From positions 1 through 36,576 of the forward strand of contig JAKSMD010000011.1 of the NCBI GenBank assembly GCA_024400815.1: a stretch of 36,576 nucleotides of DNA. The letters run 5' to 3'. The first letter of the stretch is position 1. Each line of letters starts with the position of its first letter. This DNA comes from Bacteroidales bacterium (GTDB lineage: Bacteria > Bacteroidota > Bacteroidia > Bacteroidales > WCHB1-69). Below are positions 23,793 through 34,888 of this stretch, piece by piece. The position numbers and the translations under genes were made by a program. A model generated the notes under the pieces. That model did not search any database. It worked only from the letters and a program-made list of their open reading frames with translations, and was not told the origin of the DNA.

Positions 23793-24460
23793 ATAGTGAT
23801 AGGATTTTTCTTTTTCTTCTTTTTCTTTTTCTTCTTCTTGCTTGTGGAAGCAGGGGTTTCGTAGAAGGTGGCATTGCCGTTGGCAGTTTGTAACAGCGAC
23901 TTGGTGCTGTCAAAAACAAATCCTTCTGGAATAGAGATCTTGCCTCCGGAGAGCTCTGAAATCTGATGCGCAATGAGGGCGTCGTTGACGGAATCTCGAT
24001 TGTATGTCAGGTACATCATCTTGAGGTGGTTGGCCAATTGCTTGCCATAATATTGGCGATATTCATCCGGATATTCGGCTACCTTTTTGATCACATTCTC
24101 CATGTTCCTTCCATAAGTGCGCAATGTGATGCTGTGCTTGTTGTAATCCGGCTTGATTATCGTAGTCTTTTTGCTTTCAGGTGCTGGCTTTGGAAAGGGT
24201 GAGTCGATTTCCAAAGTGTAATTGGACATGATGATGAGGTGGTCCCACAATTTGTGCCAATAGTCTAAAGACTCTTTCTTGTTCTTGTTGTCGGGATCTT
24301 TCACATCGTTCAGTTGGGACATTACACGCACGATGGCACGCGCTGTCTCGTTGCGCTTTTCACGGTCTTCGATGGCAACGGCATCTTCTATCATCTTTTG
24401 GACATTTCGGCCGTATTCTTTGATAATGAGTTTGTTTCGTTTTGTGTTATATTCTATCAT
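23789..24460 (-). CDS. DUF4290 domain protein with poly-lysine tail
   Basis: The 223-residue protein begins MIEYNTKRNKLIIKEYGRN and contains two copies of the YGRN motif (near 17 and 117), AIEDREKRNETAR and YWHKLWDHL, which I recognise as DUF4290, a family restricted to Bacteroidota with no known biochemistry. It is often found beside murA (from memory), which is absent here. The C-terminus carries about a dozen consecutive Lys, encoded by an AAG/AAA run at about 23809-23844, before NPITI. That run lies just before the overlapping ATPase start. No signal peptide, so cytoplasmic. Confidence 0.85.
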   Translation of the reverse strand: MIEYNTKRNKLIIKEYGRNVQKMIEDAVAIEDREKRNETARAIVRVMSQLNDVKDPDNKNKKESLDYWHKLWDHLIIMSNYTLEIDSPFPKPAPESKKTTIIKPDYNKHSITLRTYGRNMENVIKKVAEYPDEYRQYYGKQLANHLKMMYLTYNRDSVNDALIAHQISELSGGKISIPEGFVFDSTKSLLQTANGNATFYETPASTSKKKKKKKKKKKNPITI

Positions 24461-24498
24461 AAAAAAAGGTTATTCAAAATAAATGGCAATTATAACGG

Positions 24499-26364
24499 TT
24501 ATTTGGCCGGTTCTTCCTGTTGGAGTTGAGCAATGCTGTCGAGTAATACTTGGGCAATGCTGTCGCGAATGGCGCGCTGCTGGGCACGGTACTCGTTCTC
24601 ATAAAAGGCGACGATGGTTCTGTTGTCGATTTTAAGTCGATATAGTGTGTTGCCGCTGGGCCATGTGCCATTGCGAAGCTGGGCGGCAGGAATGTCTTTG
24701 CAGAAGGAAATGAAATAGTCCCAAGTCGTGTCCGTCGCATTGAAATCTTGATGGGTCAATATGCAGTTGGTGTCTGCCCTAAAGAAGCGTTGGCAGGCCT
24801 CGTTGCCGTCTGTGGCAATCGTGTATTTGTAGTCGTCAGCATGCCTTCCGACTTCATGTTTGTTGAGATAGCTGCGCATCCAGTTGCAAGCGGCCTTGTT
24901 GGTCTGACTATTGTAATCCACATCGTATTTTGCGTAGCAGTCGTTGATGCCGCCGGAAATGCCATTGAAGTAAATGAACGCCGGCTGGTTGAAGGCAATG
25001 TGGCGGATGGGCAGGAACGACAGCAAAGCAATGATGCTCATGACGACAAAGTTCGCATATCGGTCGTTGATGCTCCGAAGGGCGCACTCGACGCCGCTGA
25101 CCGCAATCAGCATGAACATCGAATAAATGGCATAGTAGATGGCCCACATCGTGTCAGGGTTCATGTAGTGGGATTTCACCTGATTGATGCAATAAAAAAA
25201 GGCATACAAGAAAATGAATACCGAGAAGGGCTTCAAGGTCTTAATGGCACTCTTGAAAAAGATGAAGAACAAGATGAACCCGATGATGACCACGGTCGGA
25301 ATCGTGATGAAGAAATACTGTGACAAGTAACGCTTCGGGAAGTTGTCTGGACCAATCACATGCCCGGCAAAGAGCTGGTTCTCAGACACGGGATAGTTCA
25401 TGGCCAATAGGGAGAATGCGTGACGCGGAGCTACTGTGGACTTTATCAAGAAAAGGGTAGATAAGCCATGTGTGATATAGACAAATGCCGTCACGCACCA
25501 AACCATGGCTATTAACAGGCCTAACGGCTTGAGGTATTCAATTTTATAGAATTTCTTCAACGGATTGTAGATGATGAAGTTCAAAACCGTGAAGAGGAAG
25601 AAAAAGTGCATGAGCACAAAGCCGGCATTGTAGGTGGATATGGCCAGCAAAGTTCCTAAGATGATTTTTACCAGCCGGTAGATTCGGATGACCGGCAATT
25701 CACGGCAGAAATAGTAAATCTGGGTGATGGTGAATACAAAGCCGAAGGCAAAAGTGACATCTACCAGATTGCTGATTGAGTAGCCGATAAACCGGGGGGA
25801 TATAAACAGGAAGAAGGCCGTGAAGAATGCGGCCCTCCAACTGAATGCTTTCAGAATCAAGATGGAAAGGTACAAAATGAGCAGCCAGCCGAAGATGGCG
25901 CTAATCATGTGCCGTACTAAAAAGATATCTTTGAAGTTTAGCGTTTGTCCAATGCTATAGACGAGCAAGTCTATGTACTGGGCTTGTGTGCTGGCGTACG
26001 GGTGTTCTTTATAGGCATTCACATTGCCAATGTGGTGGAAATGGTTGTAAACCAACTCTGTATAGTGATTCTGCGCTAACTCTCTGGTGGAAATGCCGAC
26101 GGTTTTGCTCATGTGCAACATCACGAGCAGCATGAATGCCATCATCACGAGCAGCAGGTACTTGTAAATGTCATCCGTGCTTTTGAGAGATAGGGAGAAT
26201 AGACTTTTCTCGGTGGTGTATTTGTGCCGTTTTTGTGGTTTTTTGGACAAACGGATTTTCCACACTTCGTCATCAAACAAGTCTTGCGAATAAGTGATCT
26301 TATTGGCAACATGCTTGAGGAAGTAATAAGCTTTTTCCGTAAAGTTAAGTTTTTCTTTGTCCAT
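24499..26364 (-). CDS. Polytopic membrane protein, GT-C glycosyltransferase-like
   Basis: A 621-residue protein with a cytoplasmic N-terminus of about 65 residues, some eleven hydrophobic helices between about 70 and 450, and a soluble C-terminal part. The first large loop follows helix 1 and contains acidic and His residues (NHYTELVYNHFHHIGN, HPYASTQAQYIDLLVY). The helix pattern is that of GT-C type glycosyl- or arabinosyltransferases (GT39/ArnT-like), but no diagnostic motif was recognised. It follows WbqC with a 1-base overlap (TAATG). The tail ends with an AIRDSIAQVLLDSIAQL repeat-like helix. Confidence 0.65.
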   Translation of the reverse strand: MDKEKLNFTEKAYYFLKHVANKITYSQDLFDDEVWKIRLSKKPQKRHKYTTEKSLFSLSLKSTDDIYKYLLLVMMAFMLLVMLHMSKTVGISTRELAQNHYTELVYNHFHHIGNVNAYKEHPYASTQAQYIDLLVYSIGQTLNFKDIFLVRHMISAIFGWLLILYLSILILKAFSWRAAFFTAFFLFISPRFIGYSISNLVDVTFAFGFVFTITQIYYFCRELPVIRIYRLVKIILGTLLAISTYNAGFVLMHFFFLFTVLNFIIYNPLKKFYKIEYLKPLGLLIAMVWCVTAFVYITHGLSTLFLIKSTVAPRHAFSLLAMNYPVSENQLFAGHVIGPDNFPKRYLSQYFFITIPTVVIIGFILFFIFFKSAIKTLKPFSVFIFLYAFFYCINQVKSHYMNPDTMWAIYYAIYSMFMLIAVSGVECALRSINDRYANFVVMSIIALLSFLPIRHIAFNQPAFIYFNGISGGINDCYAKYDVDYNSQTNKAACNWMRSYLNKHEVGRHADDYKYTIATDGNEACQRFFRADTNCILTHQDFNATDTTWDYFISFCKDIPAAQLRNGTWPSGNTLYRLKIDNRTIVAFYENEYRAQQRAIRDSIAQVLLDSIAQLQQEEPAK

Positions 26365-27008
26365 TATTGGAATTTCTCCTTGTATGCAAGTAAATTATCT
26401 TGAAGATATTTTGCGGTGTCTGGTCCGAGGTTGAATAAAAGGTCAATAATCGAAAGGTTGGGTTCGAATCCGAAGCGGTCTTCAAAAACCTGGTAGTAGG
26501 GGTGTGTTAGTTTGAAAAGGTAGTCGTCGCTAAAGCTCTTCTTAGGGTGTATTTCTGTTCGTAAGTCGAAATTCTGCTTGGGTTGTAAGCTGGAGGTCAG
26601 CTTGATGTCGCAGGGCATCCTCATCAGTTTGAGAATGGTTTTCATGAGTTTGAGGTTGTACTCGAAAAGGGAGTCTGTTTTTTGTTCGTAAAAGGGACGC
26701 AACTCATCTTGGTAGTACATGAAGTAGGGACTGTTGCCGTATGCGGAGGCGATGCTCCGCCAGTGGTTGCGTTGCCACGGGGTTTTATAGTCGATGCGTG
26801 CTTCGGCAATAGGGAAGTACCCGGCCCCGTTGATGATGGGGATGCTGAGAAGCTGCTTGCCGTTGCCGCTTTGGATGTAAGCTCTATTCCGGTAGCTTTG
26901 TTTGTGAAACGCCTCATGTTGCTCCAGCCATATCTCCCCCTGCATCAGAAATGTGAAATATTCGATGGGAGGGAGATATGCCGTTGCAAGTATAGGGGTC
27001 GTGTCCAA
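26364..27008 (-). CDS. WbqC-like family protein
   Basis: The 214-residue protein has the WbqC opening TAYLPPIEYF, then HEAFHKQSYRNRAYI, GNGKQLLSIPI, PWQRNHWRSIASAYGNSPYF and LSIIDLLFNLGP, all features of the family. WbqC proteins occur in O-antigen clusters and in Bacteroidota cores; the reaction is not established. It starts 2 bases after the protease gene and overlaps the next gene by 1 base, so it is cotranscribed with both. Length matches the family (about 200-240). Confidence 0.88.
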   Translation of the reverse strand: MDTTPILATAYLPPIEYFTFLMQGEIWLEQHEAFHKQSYRNRAYIQSGNGKQLLSIPIINGAGYFPIAEARIDYKTPWQRNHWRSIASAYGNSPYFMYYQDELRPFYEQKTDSLFEYNLKLMKTILKLMRMPCDIKLTSSLQPKQNFDLRTEIHPKKSFSDDYLFKLTHPYYQVFEDRFGFEPNLSIIDLLFNLGPDTAKYLQDNLLAYKEKFQ

Positions 27009-27010
27009 AA

Positions 27011-28648
27011 CTATCTGTTTATGATCATTTTGGATTTGTAGATATTGTTTCCGCTGATGATTTCAACGAAGTAGAGACCCTCAGGAAGGTCTGTGAAACT
27101 CATGTTGAAACTTGGTGCGAGGTCAACACTTTGAGTGGCTACTAACATACCCATGGTGTTGTAAACATTGCAAATGCCGTTTTGCATGTCGAAACCGCCC
27201 TTGATGGTTACTGAACCGCTGGTCGGGTTTGGAGCAATGCTGAAGGTTTGAACGGGCATGCGGTCTTGAACGCCGGTGCCGCTGGTATAACGGATACCAT
27301 AAAGCACTTTGGTGCCTGTGTTATCAGGGTCAAGCCAAGGTTGGAGTTTTTTAGATGCGTTGCTGTTGTTGTTGTTGGTCCATGAGTAAGAGAACTTACC
27401 ATAGTTGTCCGTGCCGGAAAGGTAGTCGCATGCGCTGGAACCGTTGCTCAAGTCGCCAATGATATTGCCGCTGGCATTGAACAGAGGAGAGCCGGAAGAA
27501 CCGCCTTCCGTACAACCTTTGGAAGTGGCTGCTGTGTTGTACCAATATACAGACCAGTATTTGTTGGAAGCGCCGCCCGGACTGGTGACCATTCTTGGAA
27601 TACTGATTTTCTTGATGTCGCCGCCTGGGTGGTGGATGGCAGCACCTACAGAAGAAGTGCCCGTTGCATCCCAACCGGCGAAGAACAAACTGTCTTGAAT
27701 ACGAGGAGAAATCGTGCCCGTGAGCTTCAACAACAAGAAGTCGGAACTGGTGTTGAGGTCAGCACGAGCGATGATGGTGGCGCCATTCACGATTCTGTTG
27801 AAAGGGCCATCAGTGGCTTCGCAAGTAGCGCCTTCGTATTGGAAATAGAACTTGAAAGTGCAGTTGGTGCCGTCTAAGCAGTGGTTGGCACTCAAGAGGT
27901 ATGGGGTTTTATCCATTCTGACGTTGTTGATCATGGCGCCGGAGCAAAGGTAAGAACCAGTAGAACCGGTGATGCTGATACAAGCTACAGAGTTGATTTG
28001 GTTGCGCCAGCCGTTGCCTTCAGGACAGTTTACATTCGGGTGGCAATCGCCTTCTGCATTGCCAATGTGGCCCTTGCTTTCGGAAATGCCCAAGAAGTCA
28101 CGGTAGATGTGGCTGACACGGTCGATTTCGATTTCGCCGTGGAAAGGAACATTAGCCGGCTCGTAATATTCGAGGATGGCTTCGTCGCCGACAATGTCTT
28201 CAGCAGCTAAGACGCCATTTTCTTGAATGTCCTTGCTGGTGTAAGTGCCGGTGAGCTGCGTGCGGTCGCCACTGTAAATGTGGAATTGAGCACCTTCTGG
28301 AATGTTGAACTTGGAGAAGAAAATGTCCAACATTACCGCATCCTTAGAAGAAATAGACAAACGCCAAAGACGAGCGCCATCAGACAAAATGTCCGTACGG
28401 CCACTATTGCTGAATGTGTATCCAACATGATGAACATAGCCCACGCGCAAAGGCGTGCCATTTTTGACGTTTAAGGCATCTTCTCTATAAAGTTTGTCAA
28501 CATCCAATGAGGGAAGGACAGCCTTGTCAATACTGTACGAAATGTCGCTGTGGGTAAAGCTGTAAGGTTGACCCACAACTGCTTTTTGTGCAAAGCAAGT
28601 TGTTGCAAGTAAACATGTTACTGCGAGCAGAGAGAATAGTTTTTTCAT
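27011..28648 (-). CDS. Secreted trypsin-like serine protease with T9SS sorting domain
   Basis: The 545-residue precursor has a signal peptide ending CFAQ, a propeptide-like region to about 205, a chymotrypsin-fold catalytic domain and a T9SS C-terminal domain. The triad is His256 (LLSANHCLDG), Asp303 (TSSDFLLL) and Ser385 (GGSSGSPLF), arranged like lysyl endopeptidases of the Achromobacter protease I group. The sorting domain starts near FSIAPNPTSG and ends GLYFVEIISGNNIYKSKMI. Export is by Sec then T9SS. It heads the long minus-strand run and has its own promoter. Substrate specificity is not proven by sequence. Confidence 0.9.
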   Translation of the reverse strand: MKKLFSLLAVTCLLATTCFAQKAVVGQPYSFTHSDISYSIDKAVLPSLDVDKLYREDALNVKNGTPLRVGYVHHVGYTFSNSGRTDILSDGARLWRLSISSKDAVMLDIFFSKFNIPEGAQFHIYSGDRTQLTGTYTSKDIQENGVLAAEDIVGDEAILEYYEPANVPFHGEIEIDRVSHIYRDFLGISESKGHIGNAEGDCHPNVNCPEGNGWRNQINSVACISITGSTGSYLCSGAMINNVRMDKTPYLLSANHCLDGTNCTFKFYFQYEGATCEATDGPFNRIVNGATIIARADLNTSSDFLLLKLTGTISPRIQDSLFFAGWDATGTSSVGAAIHHPGGDIKKISIPRMVTSPGGASNKYWSVYWYNTAATSKGCTEGGSSGSPLFNASGNIIGDLSNGSSACDYLSGTDNYGKFSYSWTNNNNSNASKKLQPWLDPDNTGTKVLYGIRYTSGTGVQDRMPVQTFSIAPNPTSGSVTIKGGFDMQNGICNVYNTMGMLVATQSVDLAPSFNMSFTDLPEGLYFVEIISGNNIYKSKMIINR

Positions 28649-28676
28649 ATTGATGAATGTTTAATTTTTAGAGCCG

Positions 28677-28684
28677 CAAAAGTA
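28677..28684 (-). promoter_or_regulatory. Promoter -7 element of the T9SS protease gene
   Basis: The minus strand reads TACTTTTG, 28 bases before the protease start codon. It abuts the divergent rsfS promoter. Confidence 0.65.
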
Positions 28685-28696
28685 TAAAAAAAATTG

Positions 28697-28704
28697 TACC
28701 TTTG
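28697..28704 (+). promoter_or_regulatory. Promoter -7 element of the rsfS-ftsH operon
   Basis: TACCTTTG matches TAnnTTTG, 22 bases before ATG 28727. The two divergent -7 elements are 12 bases apart, so polymerases compete. Confidence 0.65.
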
Positions 28705-28726
28705 CACGCTTTTTTATAGATACAAT

Positions 28727-29107
28727 ATGACTGTTAAGAAAAAAATCAAATTTGAAGGAACCCCTTACGAGGGAAATATTGAAGAACTTATTATTCAAGC
28801 GCTTATTGAAAAACAAGGCGTTGACATCCAATGCATCAACCTGAAAAAAGTAAATAATGCCTATTTCGATTATTTCATTATCTGCACGGGAAATTCCAAA
28901 CCGCATGTAGAAACATTGAGAGACTTTGTACAGGAAACGACTCAGCGTGCCGCTGGCATGAAGCCGGTTCATGTGGAAGGCCTCGACAATACCGAATGGG
29001 TGCTGTTGGACTATTTCAATGTGGTTGTTCACATTTTTCAACCAGAAGCAAGACAATACTATAACCTCGAAGCTCTCTGGAGCGATGCGGATGTTCAAAG
29101 ATTCTAA
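28727..29107 (+). CDS. rsfS: Ribosomal silencing factor RsfS (Iojap family)
   Basis: The 126-residue protein has the RsfS core: ALIEKQGVDIQCINLKKV, YFDYFIICTGNS, HVEGLDNTEWVLLDYFNVVVHIF and YYNLEALWSDA. RsfS binds ribosomal protein uL14 and blocks subunit joining during starvation. ATG 28727 is taken because the promoter at 28697 would lie inside the longer frame. It is the first gene of the rsfS-ftsH-LUD-cdsA-uvrA string, 17 bases ahead of ftsH, an order known from other Bacteroidota. Confidence 0.93.
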   Translation: MTVKKKIKFEGTPYEGNIEELIIQALIEKQGVDIQCINLKKVNNAYFDYFIICTGNSKPHVETLRDFVQETTQRAAGMKPVHVEGLDNTEWVLLDYFNVVVHIFQPEARQYYNLEALWSDADVQRF

Positions 29108-29124
29108 TTTATCCTCACCCTACT

Positions 29125-31187
<2,063 letters not shown>

Positions 31188-31191
<4 letters not shown>

Positions 31192-31952
31192 TTATGAACG
31201 ATAATACTTTTGACTCAGATGTCCTTTCTCAAAAAGAAAGCATTCGTAGAAATATACGCGATGCGCTGACGAATAAGAAGTCCATCAGCTATATGACGCC
31301 GGACTTAACCGTGCCAGCGTTTGATGCGGTTGAACATCCCTTGACAACGTTTGTGAGCAATTTCCGTAAAGCCGGCGGCAAGTTGATACCTTGCACCAAT
31401 ATGACGCTCATGAACCTTTTGGACAAACTTATCAAGAGCCAAAAATATAATACGCTGTTGAATACCAGTCCGAATTTGGGCGCCCTGCTGACAAAACGAA
31501 ACATCAGCTTCGTGAATGCAATCGACCCTTTTTATCCGGCAGATGCCGTATTGTGCTTTTCCGATATGCTCGTGGCACGCACTGGTGGCATTGGATTTAC
31601 TCAGCATGCGAATCGCTATGTTTCTGTGAAAAACTTGGCTCGTGATATTATTGTGGTCTCCCGCGATGTGTGTATCTATCCGGAATTGGAACAAGCTATG
31701 GCGGATCAGAAACGACGCTATGGGGAAGTGCAACCGCCGATGATGGAATTTCTGTCGCCCGCGCCTCAAGATGACTTGGGCGGCATAGAAAAACCCCAAC
31801 CTACCAACCCTCTCTTTATCTTATTCTTGGTGTCAGATGCCTTTGCTCAATCCGAGGCCGCTCACGTCACTGCTGCCCAAAAACCGGTGGCAGAAACGCA
31901 CCCTGTAACTCCCGTCGCCCATGAATCCCAAAACCAAGAATCTGCTGATTAG
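31188..31952 (+). CDS. LUD (LutC/YkgG-like) domain protein
   Basis: The 254-residue protein has the LUD core from about 50 to 205, including ADAVLCFSDMLVARTGGIGF and VVSRDVCIYPELEQAM. LUD proteins include LutC and LutB, which work in lactate oxidation; this single-gene version next to ftsH and cdsA is conserved in Bacteroidota and its role is unknown. The Pro/Ala/Gln-rich C-terminal 50 residues are not part of the domain. ATG 31188 overlaps the ftsH stop (ATGA); a second Met at 31194 is equally possible. Its 3' end overlaps cdsA by 32 bases. Confidence 0.82.
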
Positions 31953-32787
31953 AACTGCATCAGGAGCAGTCTATGCGGGCCTGATGATTGCGGGCACACT
32001 CATCCCACCGCTCATGGTGCTGCTGATGTGCATCGTATCTATTGTCGGCATTCATGAATTCTGCAAGATGACTTCCGGCCCCGTTGACCGATTGTCTGAA
32101 GGATTGATGATGATAGCAGCTTTCTTCTTGGCGGTAGTGGCGCTCTGCCAATTGCCAATGTATGCCTCCGATTTTGCCGTCCCAGCTATTGTGATGATCG
32201 CATTTTTCTTCTTGCTGTTAGGATATGTGGCAATTATGGTGGTGGCAGAACTCTTTCGCCGTAGGCCTTGTCCGATAGAGCAAATAGGCAAAGGCGTTTT
32301 CGGCATGCTTTGGATTGTCTTGCCCTTGGGACTTATGGCCACCTTTCCTACAGTTTCTCGGCCGTTGGCACTGGCATTCCTGTTGCTGATTTGGGGCTGC
32401 GATACCTTTGCCTATCTGGGCGGTTCTATGTACGGCAAGCATAAAATGTTTGAACGTATATCTCCCAAAAAAACTTGGGAAGGAACGCTCACGGGCATTG
32501 CCTTGACGATGGCCATGGCTGTGATTTTGTGGCGGATACCATTTTTCAAGTTCGGCAATCTTCTTTATGAAAATATTGTTTTGTGGATAATCTTCGCTCT
32601 TGTAATAGCGCTATTTGGCATTTTCGGCGATTTGCTGGAATCCCTTTTCAAACGCAATGCGGGCATAAAAGATAGCGGCAACATCATGCCCGGACATGGT
32701 GGCATCCTGGACCGCTTCGATTCTATTCTTTTTGCGATTACTCCTGTAATGCTATTGTTAATTTTCCTATTCTGCATAGGATATTAG
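31921..32787 (+). CDS. cdsA: Phosphatidate cytidylyltransferase
   Basis: The 288-residue integral membrane enzyme makes CDP-diacylglycerol from phosphatidate and CTP for phospholipid synthesis. About eight hydrophobic segments are seen. The signature region is complete: GCDTFAYLGGSMYGKHKM, SPKKTWEG and then GDLLESLFKRNAGIKDSG, GHGGILDRFDS at the C-terminus. The start overlaps the LUD gene by 32 bases, which suggests coupled translation. It precedes uvrA by 10 bases. Confidence 0.94.
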   Translation: MNPKTKNLLIRTASGAVYAGLMIAGTLIPPLMVLLMCIVSIVGIHEFCKMTSGPVDRLSEGLMMIAAFFLAVVALCQLPMYASDFAVPAIVMIAFFFLLLGYVAIMVVAELFRRRPCPIEQIGKGVFGMLWIVLPLGLMATFPTVSRPLALAFLLLIWGCDTFAYLGGSMYGKHKMFERISPKKTWEGTLTGIALTMAMAVILWRIPFFKFGNLLYENIVLWIIFALVIALFGIFGDLLESLFKRNAGIKDSGNIMPGHGGILDRFDSILFAITPVMLLLIFLFCIGY

Positions 32788-32797
32788 TTTTTTCTAT

Positions 32798-34846
32798 ATG
32801 AGCAAAGAGGTCATTTCTATACGAGGCGCCAAGGTCAACAATTTGAAAAACATAGATGTTGACATCCCGCGGAACAAACTGGTGGTCATCACGGGGTTGT
32901 CCGGCTCGGGCAAGTCTTCGTTGGCGTTCGACACACTCTATGCAGAAGGTCAGCGTCGTTATGTGGAGAGTTTGAGCTCCTATGCCCGTCAGTTTATGGG
33001 CAAGATGCACAAGCCGGAGGTGAAGTCCATCATGGGCATTCCGCCCGCTATTGCTATTGAACAACATACGTTGTCGCACAATCCGCGCTCTACCGTAGGA
33101 ACAGTAACGGAAATTTACGAATATTTGAAACTCCTCTTCGCACGCATCGGACGCACCTATTCTCCGATTAGCGGCAAGGAGGTTCGCCGTGACCATGTTG
33201 CAGATGTGGTCGCCTATATTCAAACTATCCCAGCAGGCGTGAAAGTCTATGTGCTGGCTCCCGTGGTGCTTCCATCGGGTAGAACATTGAAGGAACAATT
33301 GTCGATTTTGCGTCAACAGGGTTTTAGTCGCGTGGTCTATAATCGTCAACTTTGCGAAATTGACGAGTTCTTGAATGGTAAGAAGGCTACGCGTGTGTCG
33401 GGCATGTTTGTGCTCATCGACCGTTTTAAGTCTGAAAATATAGCATCCAATATGGCGCGATTGCAGGATTCTCTGCAAATTGCCTTTTCCGAAGGCAGGG
33501 GCGTTTGCGTGATTCAAACTGAAGGAGAGTCTGTGTCGCAAAAGACCTTCAGCAATCTTTTTGAACTGGACGGCATTTCGTTCGAAGAACCATCGGTCAA
33601 TTTGTTTAGTTTCAATAATCCCTATGGTGCCTGCAAAACTTGCTTGGGCACAGGCATGATTGAAGGGGTGGATCCCGATTTGATTTTTCCGGATAAGTCG
33701 CTGTCCGTGGCTACTGACGCAGTGGCTTGTTGGCATGGCGATGTGCTCGGTGAGTGGAAGAACAAATTCATGCGGCAGGCTGCCAAACGCGGCTTCCCAC
33801 TACATGCGCCGATTGAGGATTTGACAAAGGAACAATTTGACTTGCTCTGGTTTGGCGATGAAAAACATAAGGTGGAAGGCATTGTGCAGTTCTTCCAATT
33901 TGTGGCAGCGAATACGTTTAAGATCCAGTATCGCGTGCTTCAAGCCCGCTATCGCGGTAGAGAAGTGTGCCACGAATGCCACGGCACCCGCCTTCGCAAA
34001 GATGCCCAATATGTGAAAGTCAATGGCAAGAATATTACCGAACTGCTCGCTATGCCGGTGTCTCAGCTGAAGGATTTCTTTGAACATTTTAAGTATGCCA
34101 ATAATACAGAGAAGGAGATAGCTAAGAATTTGGTGAAAGAGCTGACGACCCGCGTGGGCTTGTTGGATGAGGTTGGCTTGGGCTATCTAACGCTGGACCG
34201 TACCAGCAACACGCTTTCTGGCGGTGAGTCGCAGCGTATTAACTTGGCAACCTCGTTGGGCAGCAGCCTGGTGGGCTCTCTCTATATATTGGATGAACCC
34301 AGTATCGGCCTCCATCCGCGCGACACGAACAATCTGATTCGTGTGCTCAAAAAACTGCGCGATATCGGCAATACGGTCATCGTGGTGGAACATGATGAAT
34401 CCATCATCCGCGCCGCCGACTACTTGATTGATATCGGTCCGCGTGCCGGCCAACAGGGTGGAGAGGTGGTATTTTCCGGTACTTATGAAGATTTGATTAA
34501 GGAAGAGGACAATCTGACCGCATCCTATCTTCGCGGTATGGATGGCAATTATCCCAAAAGCCAATGCCAGATGATACCCGTGCCTAATAAACGCAGACGC
34601 TGGCGTAATTATGTTGAAATTATTGGCGCTAAAGAGCATAACTTGAAAAACATCGATGTCAAAATCCCCTTGGAGTGCTTGACGGTGGTTACGGGGGTCA
34701 GCGGCTCTGGTAAGAGCAGCTTGATTGCCAATGTGCTCTATCCAGGATTGCAGCGCCTGTTGGATAAAGGCAATTTGAAACCCGGACGGTATAGCCGCAT
34801 AGATGCGGATATGAATAAACTCTCGGATGTGGTGTTTGTGGACTAA
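32798..34846 (+). CDS. uvrA: UvrA N-terminal fragment as encoded (682 residues)
   Basis: The product if translation stops at the internal TAA. It holds the first ATPase and most of the signature domains, plus the second Walker A, but lacks the second zinc finger and the second signature and Walker B, so it cannot complete its second nucleotide site. It starts 10 bases after cdsA. Confidence 0.6.
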   Translation: MSKEVISIRGAKVNNLKNIDVDIPRNKLVVITGLSGSGKSSLAFDTLYAEGQRRYVESLSSYARQFMGKMHKPEVKSIMGIPPAIAIEQHTLSHNPRSTVGTVTEIYEYLKLLFARIGRTYSPISGKEVRRDHVADVVAYIQTIPAGVKVYVLAPVVLPSGRTLKEQLSILRQQGFSRVVYNRQLCEIDEFLNGKKATRVSGMFVLIDRFKSENIASNMARLQDSLQIAFSEGRGVCVIQTEGESVSQKTFSNLFELDGISFEEPSVNLFSFNNPYGACKTCLGTGMIEGVDPDLIFPDKSLSVATDAVACWHGDVLGEWKNKFMRQAAKRGFPLHAPIEDLTKEQFDLLWFGDEKHKVEGIVQFFQFVAANTFKIQYRVLQARYRGREVCHECHGTRLRKDAQYVKVNGKNITELLAMPVSQLKDFFEHFKYANNTEKEIAKNLVKELTTRVGLLDEVGLGYLTLDRTSNTLSGGESQRINLATSLGSSLVGSLYILDEPSIGLHPRDTNNLIRVLKKLRDIGNTVIVVEHDESIIRAADYLIDIGPRAGQQGGEVVFSGTYEDLIKEEDNLTASYLRGMDGNYPKSQCQMIPVPNKRRRWRNYVEIIGAKEHNLKNIDVKIPLECLTVVTGVSGSGKSSLIANVLYPGLQRLLDKGNLKPGRYSRIDADMNKLSDVVFVD

Positions 34847-34888
34847 GTCCCGATTGGCCGTTCCACTCGCTCCAATCCGGCCACCTAT

